DNA of 64,000 bases from Thamnidium elegans (Eukaryota; Mucoromycota; Mucoromycetes; Mucorales; Mucoraceae), in contig JAIXMG010000004.1 in assembly GCA_025201345.1 (NCBI GenBank), positions 1 through 64,000 on the forward strand. Direction: 5' to 3'. Below the pieces are notes generated by a model. That model was not told the DNA's origin. It did not search any database and saw only the letters and a program-made list of their open reading frames with translations. Every line of letters starts with the position of its first letter. Within the stretch, counting starts at the first letter, position 1. A program made the position numbers and the translations under genes. Shown here one piece after another: positions 45,090-54,212 of this stretch.

Positions 45090-46061
45090 ATGGCATCTTC
45101 GACATTAGCGATAAACCAACATAATACCGAAGAAGAATTACACCCTTTACAAGCATTAGGTTATTTTATTTGCTCACAAGCAGCGTCAATTAATACTCTG
45201 GATTATGGAAAGAATGACAAAACGGTGAAATTGTTATATTCAATTGCGCATACCAACCTTGAGCAATTAAGTGGAGAAGAAGAAGAAAAGTTGGAGGCGA
45301 TTAGTAACATTTGTAACAGTAATCAAATCCAACTCCAAAAGATAAAAATATGCCTTGAAAAAGGAGATGAAGCTTCAAAAGAAAAGGCATTAAGTTATGT
45401 GGACAATACTTTGGAGTACTCACGACGACAAAAGAGAAAATACTGCGAAACTATTGAAACAACGCCTATTGAAGAAACTCCTCCCTTGGTTCATTTAAAC
45501 AAAAAAAGGCAGCAGTCAATCCCTGTTTATCTCAATGACGAACACAAAGCAGAGCTACATCGATTTGTACAACGTTTTAAAAGTATCGAATCAGGGAGAA
45601 CCAACTGGAAGAAGTGCTTTCAACAAGGACATCTTGATAGCATACAGGCAATGAAGCACTTTAAAACTAATGAAAGCTTAATATGTCATTATAACAGATT
45701 ATTTAAAAGATTTTATTGTTATCGTCATAAAACTACTGTTTTAAACATTTATTTTATTTATAGGCCATCATTAGATAGCATAACTTTATCATTGCTTGTA
45801 ATAGCAATTATAATATCCAATAAAGGATGGTGTCCTACTTTATTCTTGTTGAGCCTATTATCCTTTGATGACACTAATATACACTGCTTTGCCCAAAATG
45901 CGCACGATATTTCTCTAAGGAATGGGAGCTCTTGGTGCTGCGAGCTTTGCTCGATAATATCTTTATCAAATTGCTGGACAGCGATGATTATACAAATAGG
46001 AAGGGTGTTATACATTTCAAAAAAGTATGACCTATTACTTTTTACTTATCTTTATGGATGA
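45090..46061 (+). CDS. uncharacterised protein, 3' structure uncertain
   Basis: An open frame starting MASSTLAINQHNTEEELHPL. Residues 1-205 look genuinely coding: hydrophilic, balanced composition, with a helical Glu/Lys region (SGEEEEKLEAISNICN), a KRQQSIPVYLNDEHKAE segment and GRTNWKKCFQQGHLDS, the latter like a Myb-type helical domain. After about residue 208 (position 45715) the frame becomes Ile/Leu/Cys-rich and untypical, so either an intron starts near there (an AG acceptor is at about 45761-45762) or the gene is broken. The family is not recognised. The full open frame would be 323 residues. Confidence 0.45.
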   Translation: MASSTLAINQHNTEEELHPLQALGYFICSQAASINTLDYGKNDKTVKLLYSIAHTNLEQLSGEEEEKLEAISNICNSNQIQLQKIKICLEKGDEASKEKALSYVDNTLEYSRRQKRKYCETIETTPIEETPPLVHLNKKRQQSIPVYLNDEHKAELHRFVQRFKSIESGRTNWKKCFQQGHLDSIQAMKHFKTNESLICHYNRLFKRFYCYRHKTTVLNIYFIYRPSLDSITLSLLVIAIIISNKGWCPTLFLLSLLSFDDTNIHCFAQNAHDISLRNGSSWCCELCSIISLSNCWTAMIIQIGRVLYISKKYDLLLFTYLYG

Positions 46062-47116
46062 CCGTTACTTTAAGAAGAACAGTATCGGTTTATACGAACA
46101 TAAAATAAAATAAGAATTAAACACGAAAACAAAAACATAATAAAGAGCAAAATGATAAGTAAAGAAAAATGTGATCAATTTACTCATAATAGCATAACTA
46201 TTCTACTTACTATCCGTTTCATATACTCGTATTGTAATCATTTTTATTATACATGCGCGTACTTTTTATTCCAGTTTGTTTCACATAAGACTTCTTTTTA
46301 AATGGCAACTATAAACTAAAATGAGTGTTTCACTTAAATGATAGTATGTGTACATATAAAAAGAAGAATTTATTGCCGTGCGCGTGATCTACAGAAGTGT
46401 ATTTCATACTTACGTTATTAACTATTACTTTTCGGATAAACTTTTTTCATGTACCTGGAAACATAAAACTTTTTTTTTCTATTAAGCGTTTAAACTGATT
46501 TTTTCTCAAGTAAGGTAGTTTGTACCTTATGAGCGTCTTTTACCTATTATTCTCAAGATCAAGGGTCTTGAATAAGCAGAACTTTAAAGCTTGTTACACA
46601 AACATCCACAAACCCACAACATGTGTCACAAGTAAACTTTATTGACAGTCATTATTAAGTCTAATATAAAATTTTACCCTGGCACTAACCTTGGCTTGAA
46701 GACAATCGACTCAGGCAACTTGTAGTTAATTCTTTTTTTTTTTAATAAAAAAGAATACGAACCTTTTACTTTTTATTGAATAAAGATTACAAGTTTTTTG
46801 AAATTTTTTTTTACTTCTTTTGTATTTTTTTTTATATGGTTGCAATATATCTTTTTTCTATTTTTTCTGGTAAAGCACAAAAAAAAAAAAAAAAATCAGG
46901 ACTATCAATAATCACCACTAAAAGTAGAACTGTTTTTTATATGTTACTCGCTAACATAGATGGAATTATTTTGTACGCTACTTACTTGGAGGTGTTGTAA
47001 CTTTAATTAGATTATATAAAAAAGAAAAAACTTTTTTTTTCTTCCCACCTTTTCCCTTTTTTCCCTTTTCTTTTTATTTTCTTTCTTTTTGTTATATTCA
47101 TTTTTTGTAAAAAAAA
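46062..47116. other. intergenic region upstream of MFS gene
   Basis: About 1 kb with no credible gene. T-rich stretches at 46468-46482, 46733-46743 and 47031-47100 precede the MFS start codon. Confidence 0.55.
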
Positions 47117-48586
47117 ATGTCAAATCAAGAATCAAGTTCCTACAGCGACGAAAATGTGCCGTTATTAAATAATACCAAAAGACCCGAAACCTTAAAAGAT
47201 TTAAATGGTCATTGGAAGCCATTATTAGCCTCGTTTTTTCTGGTAATTGTTTCTGGTTTAAATGATGGTTGTTTAGGTACCATTATCCCTAGAATGAAAC
47301 TATACTACGATATATCCAACGAAACAATTTCCATTTTATTCTTGTGTACTGCTTGTGGTTTCTTTATTAGTGCTGCCTTTAACGGTTATGTTGTCCATAA
47401 TATCGGTCAATTAAAAACTCTCTATCTCGGTGCCACTACTGTACTCATCGCTTACACTATTATTTCCCAAGGTTTCCCATTCATTGTCGTTGCCTGTACC
47501 ATGCCCTTTGTCGGTGCTGGTATTGCTTTATTAAATGCTGCTGTGAATGTTTTTGTAGCAAATGTGCCCCTTGCTACTATTATGTTAAATGTCCTGCATG
47601 GTATGGATTATTTTACCAAAAAAATAAATAATTGTCTAATCTTTTTAATCTAGCCTTATATGGTGTTGGTGCCTTTATCAGTCCCAGAGTATCTGCTTAC
47701 TTGTTGGTTCATAACTATTCTTGGATGGGTATGTACAAGTTCTTGATTGGCGTAGCTATTCTTAACCTTGTTGCTATCACTGTTGGTTTCCTTCATGTTG
47801 ATTTTGAGGCCAAGCATGAGGATGAGGATGAAGATAGCGTAAAGCCAGATCATAGCGAATTGACCAAATTAGCTATCTTCAACAGAGTTACATTGCTCGG
47901 AGCTGCCTATATCTTAATTTATGCTGGTGTTGAGGTAACAATAGGAGGCTGGGGATTAACCTGGTTAACAGAAGGTAGACATGGTGAAGCCGAACCAATG
48001 CTTCAAGTTGTATCTGGTTATTGGGGAGGTTTAGCATTCGGTCGTATCTTGTTAGGTTACCTTTGTAATAAATTTGGCGATAAATTGATGATTACTGTAT
48101 ATACTGCCATGATCATTGCTGGCTTATCTATAATGCGTTTATCAACTGATCTTGTTTTAGATTCTATTGGTAAGGATTTTCACCGTGTAACAATATATAT
48201 GTATTACCCGTATACTAACATTTATATAATATATGTAGCTTTTATTACTGTTGGTGCATTATTAGGTCCCATGTTTCCCACTACAATATCTTTAGCTTCT
48301 AAAGTACTTCCTAGAAATTTCCATGCTACTTCAATTGGTTTTATGTCTGCGTAAGTTGTTTTCTTGTAAATTTTTTTTTTTCTTATAAAAAAATCTAATC
48401 CTTTACATTTTTAATTTTAGCTTTGGTGCAGGTGGTGCCGCTTTGTTCCCCTTTATCACTGGTCAAGTAGCTGGTAGATTCGGTATTCTTATTATGCCTA
48501 CGGCATGTATTGTCATGGCTGTCACCATGATGATTTTATGGGCCTTTATTCCTTCCGATAAACCCATGTTCGGCGCTTGTCGTTAA
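47117..48586 (+). CDS. major facilitator superfamily transporter (FHS/Bsc6-like)
   Basis: Four exons: 47117-47600, 47654-48169, 48239-48350 and 48421-48586, give 425 residues with about 12 hydrophobic segments. The first membrane helix carries SGLNDGCLGTIIPRMKLYYD, a motif seen in fungal members of the fucose/glucose-proton symporter-like MFS group (yeast Bsc6 and relatives). After helix 6 an acidic loop (KHEDEDEDSVKPDHSE) marks the central cytosolic loop. The second half has GGWGLTWLTEG, GRILLGYLCNKFGD (an MFS A-like motif) and GPMFPTTISLASKVLP. The substrate is unknown. The short introns contain T- and A-runs, and all phases agree (1, 1, 2). Confidence 0.85.
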
Positions 48587-49149
48587 GAGAGACATTTTTT
48601 TTTTCAAAGAGACATTCCATACGCATTTTTTTTTGTTACGAAACATAAAAAAAATAAAAAAAGTAGAACTTTAATTATTTCGTTCCATAAATCAGACAAG
48701 TTCAGCCACAAAGCACTTCAAACGAAAACATTTGGCTAATATACTTCTTCATTGAGGTCTATCAAAGGCGTTAGTAAAATTAATGATGACAAAGCCATCG
48801 TACTGATAAGCTAAACTTTTGAAAATCACTACACTTACACAAATCGTTATGTAATGAAATTATGAATTTATAAAATTCATGACCCTTTGATAATATAATT
48901 TTCACTTTCTAAATGATGGTACTCGTGCACAAGCAATGTGTATTTGTATGCTTCTCCCATAGTACTATCGCTGCGAAATAATGCGCAAGAGTTTATCTTC
49001 GGCTGCTATTTCCTCTGCGATGATTCTTGTCGAATAGCCCTTCTTTTTAGTCGGAAGAGTTAATGATCAGAGCGCCTACAGTTTGGGAATTAGTATGAAA
49101 ACATACAAAACTATACGGTTTAAATATACTTACTACGGATCCCAATTTT
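48587..49149. other. intergenic, 3' of MFS gene
   Basis: No gene, repeat or RNA identified. A/T-rich with T runs shortly after the stop codon. Confidence 0.5.
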
Positions 49150-49195
49150 GGTCGCATTGTCTACATTAGAGATATTGATTAAAGCAAAACATCGT

Positions 49196-49830
49196 TCATT
49201 TATCTGCGTAATAGACTAATATGTTTCTAAGATGTCGAATCTGAGGATTATTAAATACTTCGTTGCATCTAACACTTCTTTTTGAATATCCTCTAGATTC
49301 TAAATTAGGCACAGGAACCAATGTAGTAATATGACCCAAAGTTTTTAGTTGATTGTGCGTGGTATCTGTTTCCTTGTTTGTATAACCGAAAAGCTGTTTC
49401 AATTTTTGACACCTGAAAAAAAAAAAGTTCTTCTTGATCTTCATAGTTTACAAGTAAAAACAATACGTTCAATAATTTGAGAATGAGACAACATAAGCTG
49501 ACCAAGAAAGACGACAGCAAAAGTAAATCAACCTTTCTTTTGGAGAACGTCATAATAAATAAAGTATAATTACTTTACAGAACGTATTTCGTAAAGACAA
49601 GACACGAAGTAAAATACTTAACGCACGAAGAAGACATTGGTTATGATAAGGCATCTTTTCAAACTTCTTTCAATTTCTTGTTTACATATTCTTCAAATAC
49701 ATTAAACAATGCGTTAACGATACGATCATCAGAAAGAGTATTAATAATGGACTTGGAAACCAAGATGAATCAAGTAATTGAGTATTTCTTGTTGTACTGC
49801 TTTATTTGGTGTAATGATGATGAGGTGGAT
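49196..49830 (-). pseudogene. decayed minus-strand coding remnants
   Basis: Several minus-strand stretches look like protein-coding sequence but lie in different frames: near 49745-49659 NTLSDDRIVNALFNVFEEYV followed by NKKLKEV and a stop; near 49530-49450 FAVVFLGQLMLSHSQIIERI then VFTC; and 49390-49196 CQKLKQLFGYTNKETDTTHN, then LKTLGHITTLVPVPNLES and a tail. The last two would join well as IVFTCQKLKQ, but no GT-AG intron does this in frame, which suggests a one-base lesion. I therefore treat it as a degraded gene of unknown family. Confidence 0.4.
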
Positions 49831-50006
49831 TGTTTGGCGTTTTGTAATAATAAATATAAATAGCAATATAAAATAGTGAACGGGTACGAGAAGTAGGGTA
49901 ATTATATGTTTTGCTTAAGAAAAAATAAGAATAATGACATAGAAACCGGGATGAATTAAGTAATTAAATATTTCTTGTTGAATTGTTTTGCTTTGAGTAA
50001 TCATGC
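49743..50006. repeat. direct repeat pair, about 76 bp
   Basis: Copy 1 (about 49743-49818) and copy 2 (about 49930-50006) align over their length: both contain gaaacc(aa/gg)gatgaat(c/t)aag, taatt(g/a)a(g/a)tatttcttgttg and end gtaat(g/c)atg. Copy 2 ends 9 bases before the stop codon of the coiled-coil gene, so one copy may be a duplicated 3' flank. Confidence 0.7.
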
Positions 50007-50014
50007 GTTTTTGT

Positions 50015-51056
50015 TTAGTATTTGTTTTGCATATTTTCTTTCATGCAAGACTTTTGCTTTTTGCTCGCATGTTCCTCAGCTGTCATCGATCCCGAGGATT
50101 CTGCTTCTTCAGGCGGTAATTCCCGCTTCTTGGCTCGATAAATCAGCGGTTTGCTGTCAATGACCTTGGACGGGTTACGACTATTCACGAACTTGCCTAG
50201 TCTTCTTGCAGGTTTCTTCGTTCCAAAATTTGTCGAACTGGATTTATTCGGTATTTTCTTATATAAGAAATGGCCAGTAGAGATAGGTGTATGCATGTTG
50301 GGAGGCGGTACTTCTAATCCTGCAATTCGGAATTCTGCCTTCCGTTTAGGTACAATATACTTGTCTTTGGCAGTACATAAAGCAGGAAGAGATTCAATAG
50401 ACCTGACAAAGTCAGATTGTTCGTTATCGGGACTGGGCGTATCAAGATATATTACATGAACATCATGCACACAATCCTTTTGTTTAGTAGGACAACTTTT
50501 TTGGGAAGTGGATGTTGAGCTCTTACAACTAGAAGAGGATGAAGTTCTTTGGTATGGTGGTGGACTTTTATCGTGTCTTTTAATTGTAACGTTAGTAAAT
50601 TTATTGCTAGAATAATTCAAACCAGCATCTGCATACAAATCTTCACAATCGTCTTCAGGCTCACTCGATAACATATATTCAATAGTTTGATGTTTCGATA
50701 AGTCATTTCTTTTAATTTTTTCTTTCAAATACTTATTCTCATTCTTTAAAAAGGCGTGGTCGGCCTTAAGATTTTTGATTTTGTTCATAAACAAAGGACT
50801 AATAGAAGTACCAGATGATTTTTCAGATAAAGCTTTGTTAGCTTTGTTTAACAAGTTCTGTAATTCTTTCACCTTTAAAGAAAGAGCGGACTCCTCAGTT
50901 TCTTTTAACTTCTTATTCAAGCATTCTACTTGTTTTCTCAACTCCTTCACTTGGAAACCTAAGTTCTTGGCTTCTTGTGTCTTTTTCATAAGGTCTTGTC
51001 GGAGCTTACTACTTCCCGCCTCTGCTTTTTCACATTCAGCCTTCAACTGTTGAGTA
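50015..51056 (-). pseudogene. coiled-coil protein gene, 5' part cut off by transposable unit
   Basis: A continuous frame reads leftward from the edge of the inserted unit at 51056 to a stop at 50015, about 345 codons. It lacks a plausible start codon and is open right up to the TA at the insertion boundary. Residues at the N side are a strong coiled coil (KLRQDLMKKTQEAKNLGFQV, ELRKQVECLNKKLKETEES), followed by a Ser/Pro/Lys-rich disordered region with SPPPYQRTSSSSSCKS and basic patches near the end (PARRLGKFV, RAKKREL, KKQKS) that could be nuclear signals. On the far side of the unit (from 56452) removal of the insertion would join ATCGCTAC to the frame, right after a possible 3' splice site, but the upstream exons were not found. 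Family unknown. Confidence 0.6.
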
Positions 51057-51239
51057 TACAGTCAGGCTTATTGAAATTGGCGTTTTCTAAAAAATAATTG
51101 GCCGAAAGTCAAAAAAAATTGATCGGATTTTAAAAAATAAATGTCACAAGGTTAAATTATTTTTGGCACAAGTTGGTAACTAAAATTAGCAGATGTTTTT
51201 GGCGGTTTTTTTTGTCCTTTTTGCTTCTTTATAAAAATA

Positions 51240-52624
51240 TAACTACATTTTTTTATGAAGATGGACAAGAAAACCTTTTCAATGAACATGGAGAAAAAGT
51301 TTACGATCCAATGGAAGATGTTTTAACACAAATTGACGATCCCAATATAGTTCTTGAAACAATAACCAATCGAGGAACTTACTTGAGTGCTAAACGCCCC
51401 CGAAAAAGCTACTGGTGAACCATCAGTTACGAAGCCGTTGAAATCTAGTAATTTGACTAAATCAATCAAGTCATACAGTATTTATAGTGATACGACCAGA
51501 GAATCGTTTATCGACCGTATGCTTGAGCAACCGCAGGAGCGTGGCTTAGTGGCTAAAGTTGCAAGAGAACTCAACGTGAAGTACCGTACTGCACTGAATT
51601 GGTGGCACATTTATGAAGAAACGGAAGGAGTGCCGTATAAAAATAGTGAAAAAAACAGTGGTCCAAAAAGCTCATTTACAACTGAGCATAACGAGTACAT
51701 TACCAAGCTACTTGACAACGACCCTCAGATATTTGCGGACGATATAATAAATAGCTTGACTGAACAATTCGAAGGCTTCACCATTTCAAAATCGCAAATG
51801 AACAACCATTTACATAATACCATGCTTATCACTGTAAAAAAGCCATATTTCGAACCTGAAGTTAGAAACTCAGCAGAGAATCTCCAGACACGATTCGAAT
51901 GGTTTATGAAATGGAAAGATTCTGATCTGGATTTTACAAAAAAATTGTATTTTTATAGATGAAGCTGGTTTCCACATCAACATGAGACTCAATTGGGCCA
52001 GATCGAAAAGTGGAAAAAAGGCCATCGTAAAGCAACCACAAACCAGAGCACCAACACATACAATCATTGGTGCCATTCACTCCTCTAGCATTATTCACGT
52101 TGCTATCAGAAAACCACCACCAAAAAAAGAAATTGAGGCTGCTAAAAAAAAAAGAAAGGCTAATAATGGGAAAAAAAGACCAGCAACTGAGATTAGTGGA
52201 GAATACAGAGGTTAACGACGATTCTGCTGATAATAATTCAGTAAAAAAAGGTACAACAACTGCTCACTTCGTTAAGTTCATGAACGAAGTTCTTGCTGTA
52301 CTGGATGCCGAAGAAGCTTTTAAAGGAAGTTATATAGTTCTAGATAATGCTTCTATTCATAAGTCTAAGCCGATGATAAGAAAGATTGAAAGTAAGGGTT
52401 ACAGAGTAATGTATTTGCCTCCCTACTCGCCTGAATTGAACCCTATTGAACAGTTTTGGGCAATAGTTAAAGGGAAGATGAAGCATGACAGACTAATGAA
52501 TGAAGAAAATCTGTCTAGTAGAATTACTGATGTTTGTAATGATATACTCATCAGTGACCTTAATGGTTTCTGTAATCATTCTAAGCGTCAAATTGTTAAT
52601 TGTTATAATAAGACATCTTTCTAA
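51240..52624 (+). pseudogene. Tc1/mariner-like transposase with three frameshifts
   Basis: Coding sequence passes through shifted frames: 51247-51400 (YEDGQENLFNEHGEKVYDPM), 51405-51940 (ATGEPSVTKPLKSS ... HTH-like VARELNVKYRTALNWWHIYE ... DSDLDFTK), about 51945-52200 (CIFIDEAGFHINMRLNWARS) and about 52200-52624 (KKGTTTAHFVKFMNEVLAVL ... stop). The breaks coincide with homopolymers: C5 or A5 near 51397-51407, A7 at 51938-51944 and A runs near 52145-52180. Catalytic positions remain recognisable: FIDEAGFH, SYIVLDNASIHKS (normal Asp) and YSPELNPIEQFW. It is a relative of the transposase at 42545-43819 (shared order of motifs and KKGTTTAHxVKF versus KKGTTAYHIVKF), but clearly a different lineage. 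Sequencing error in homopolymers could explain some shifts. Confidence 0.82.
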
Positions 52625-52626
52625 TA

Positions 52627-52958
52627 TACAGTCGTTCCAACGCCAAAGGGCGGTTTTCTAAAAAAAAAGTGCGGCCAATAAAGCTTCCCAAAGGACGCTT
52701 TTGATTTTTCAACCGGTCCAAATACGGCAGTTGCCGTAGAGAGGACGAAAGATATGGTAAAACCCAACCCAAACGAACCCACCCCGTGGTATAAGAAAAT
52801 TCTAGACTTCATATATATATATAAAAAAAAAAGAGTAACAATAGCTTGCTTAGAAAGCTATAAAGAATAGTAGTTTAGAAAATTAGTTCAAATTTTTTCA
52901 AATAAAAAAGCGCGGCTCGGAGAGTCCTTTACCATATCTTTCTTCCCCTCTACGGCAA
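52627..52958. repeat. second end-like sequence and 30-bp inverted repeat
   Basis: Just after the transposase stop, TA then CAGTCGTTCCAACGCC begins at 52627, followed by GGCGGTTTTCTAAAAAAAAA and GCGGCCAATAAAG. This resembles the left end at 51059 (CAGTC, GGCGTTTTCTAAAAAA, GGCCGAAAG) in the same orientation. Further in, 52731-52760 (TTGCCGTAGAG...ATATGGTAA) is the near-perfect reverse complement of 52929-52958, which directly precedes the minisatellite. It may be the left part of another small element. Confidence 0.65.
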
Positions 52959-52962
52959 AAAA

Positions 52963-53811
52963 CATGCCAGCTTATGTGAGGAGACTGTTAAAAAACATGC
53001 CAGCTTATACGAGCAGACTGTTAAAAAACATGCCAGCTTATACGAGCAGACTGTTAAAAAACATGCCAGCTTATACGAGCAGACTGTTAAAAAACATGCC
53101 AGCTTATACGAGCAGACTGTTAAAAAACATGCCAGCTTATACGAGCAGACTGTTAAAAAACATGCCAGCTTATACGAGCAGACTGTTAAAAACATGCCAG
53201 CTTATGTGAGCAGACTGTTAAAAACATGCCAGCTTATGTGAGCAGACTGTTAAAAAACATGCCAGCTTATACGAGCAGACTGTTAAAAAACATGCCAGCT
53301 TATACGAGCAGACTGTTAAAAAACATGCCAGCTTATACGAGCAGACTGTTAAAAACATGCCAGCTTATACGAGCAGACTGTTAAAAACATGCCAGCTTAT
53401 ACGAGCAGACTGTTAAAAAACATGCCAGCTTATGTGAGGAGACTGTTAAAAACATGCCAGCTTATGTGAGGAGACTGTTAAAAAACATGCCAGCTTATAC
53501 GAGCAGACTGTTAAAAAACATACCAGCTTATACGAGCAGACTGTTAAAAACATGCCAGCTTATACGAGCAGACTGTTAAAAAACATGCCAGCTTATGTGA
53601 GGAGACTGTTAAAAACATGCCAGCTTATGTGAGGAGACTGTTAAAAAACATGCCAGCTTATACGAGCAGACTGTTAAAAAACATACCAGCTTATGTGAGC
53701 AGACTGTTAAAAAACATGCCAGCTTATGTGAGGAGACTGTTAAAAAACATGCCAGCTTATGTGAGGAGACTGTTAAAAACATACCAGCTTATGTGAGGAG
53801 ACTGTAAGAAA
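52963..53811 (+). repeat. minisatellite, 26 copies of a 32-33 bp unit
   Basis: Unit: catgccagcttatacgagca followed by gactgttaaaaaa. I count 26 full units and a partial 27th at 53812. Variants are tacgagcag, tgtgagcag and tgtgaggag in the middle, catacc in place of catgcc (three copies, at 53519, 53682 and 53780), and five or six A in the tail, which makes 32- or 33-bp units. While units stay at 33 bp, frames remain open on both strands (MPAYTSRLLKN repeats on plus), which is a consequence of the period and not evidence of a protein. It lacks spacers, so it is not a CRISPR array. Confidence 0.95.
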
Positions 53812-54138
53812 ACATGCTGAGAGTCAAAAAAAAAAAAAAAAAAAAAAAAATTGGAGTATAACCATCGATTTTTACACAACTTAGAAAGTAAAGTCGAGTT
53901 TATCTTTATATTATTTCTCCTTGTTAAATTCTGACTCTATAGTATATAAATATAATTTTTATTAAATAGAGCCTCTGTAAATCACTGTCTAATATAACAA
54001 ATGCATTACATTAATGAGTATTTAAGAGACTATATCATACGGGCGCAACCTAATAGCAAGAAATACCCAAATACGACATCAAGTATATTTTATAAATGCA
54101 TTTTCGATAAGAAAGGAGATATGCCTTTTATTCATAAC

Positions 54139-54212
54139 TGTTTTCAATGATTATAATGAGAAGAGATGGATTTTCTGTTTTCAATGATTATAATGAGAAG
54201 AGATGGATTTTC
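54139..54212. repeat. 37-bp tandem duplication at gene 3' end
   Basis: Two exact 37-base copies (54139-54175 and 54176-54212), starting tgttttcaatgattataatg, lie in tandem. The second copy contains the last codons and the stop of the minus-strand gene (KSISSHYNH); the first copy lies just beyond the stop, so the duplication did not alter the protein. Confidence 0.9.

Noticed and set aside
45758..46015. Minus-strand open frame opposite the 3' part of the 45090 gene
   Set aside because: It has some coding-like texture (VSSKDNRLNKNKVGHHPLLD), but neither start nor exon partners were found, so it is left as an uncertainty of that locus.
52950..53209. Open frames on both strands made of 11-residue repeats
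   Set aside because: They arise from the 33-bp period of the minisatellite, which is divisible by three, and end where 32-bp units shift the frame.
52963..53811. Possible CRISPR array
   Set aside because: The repeats are contiguous with no unique spacers, and the DNA is eukaryotic.
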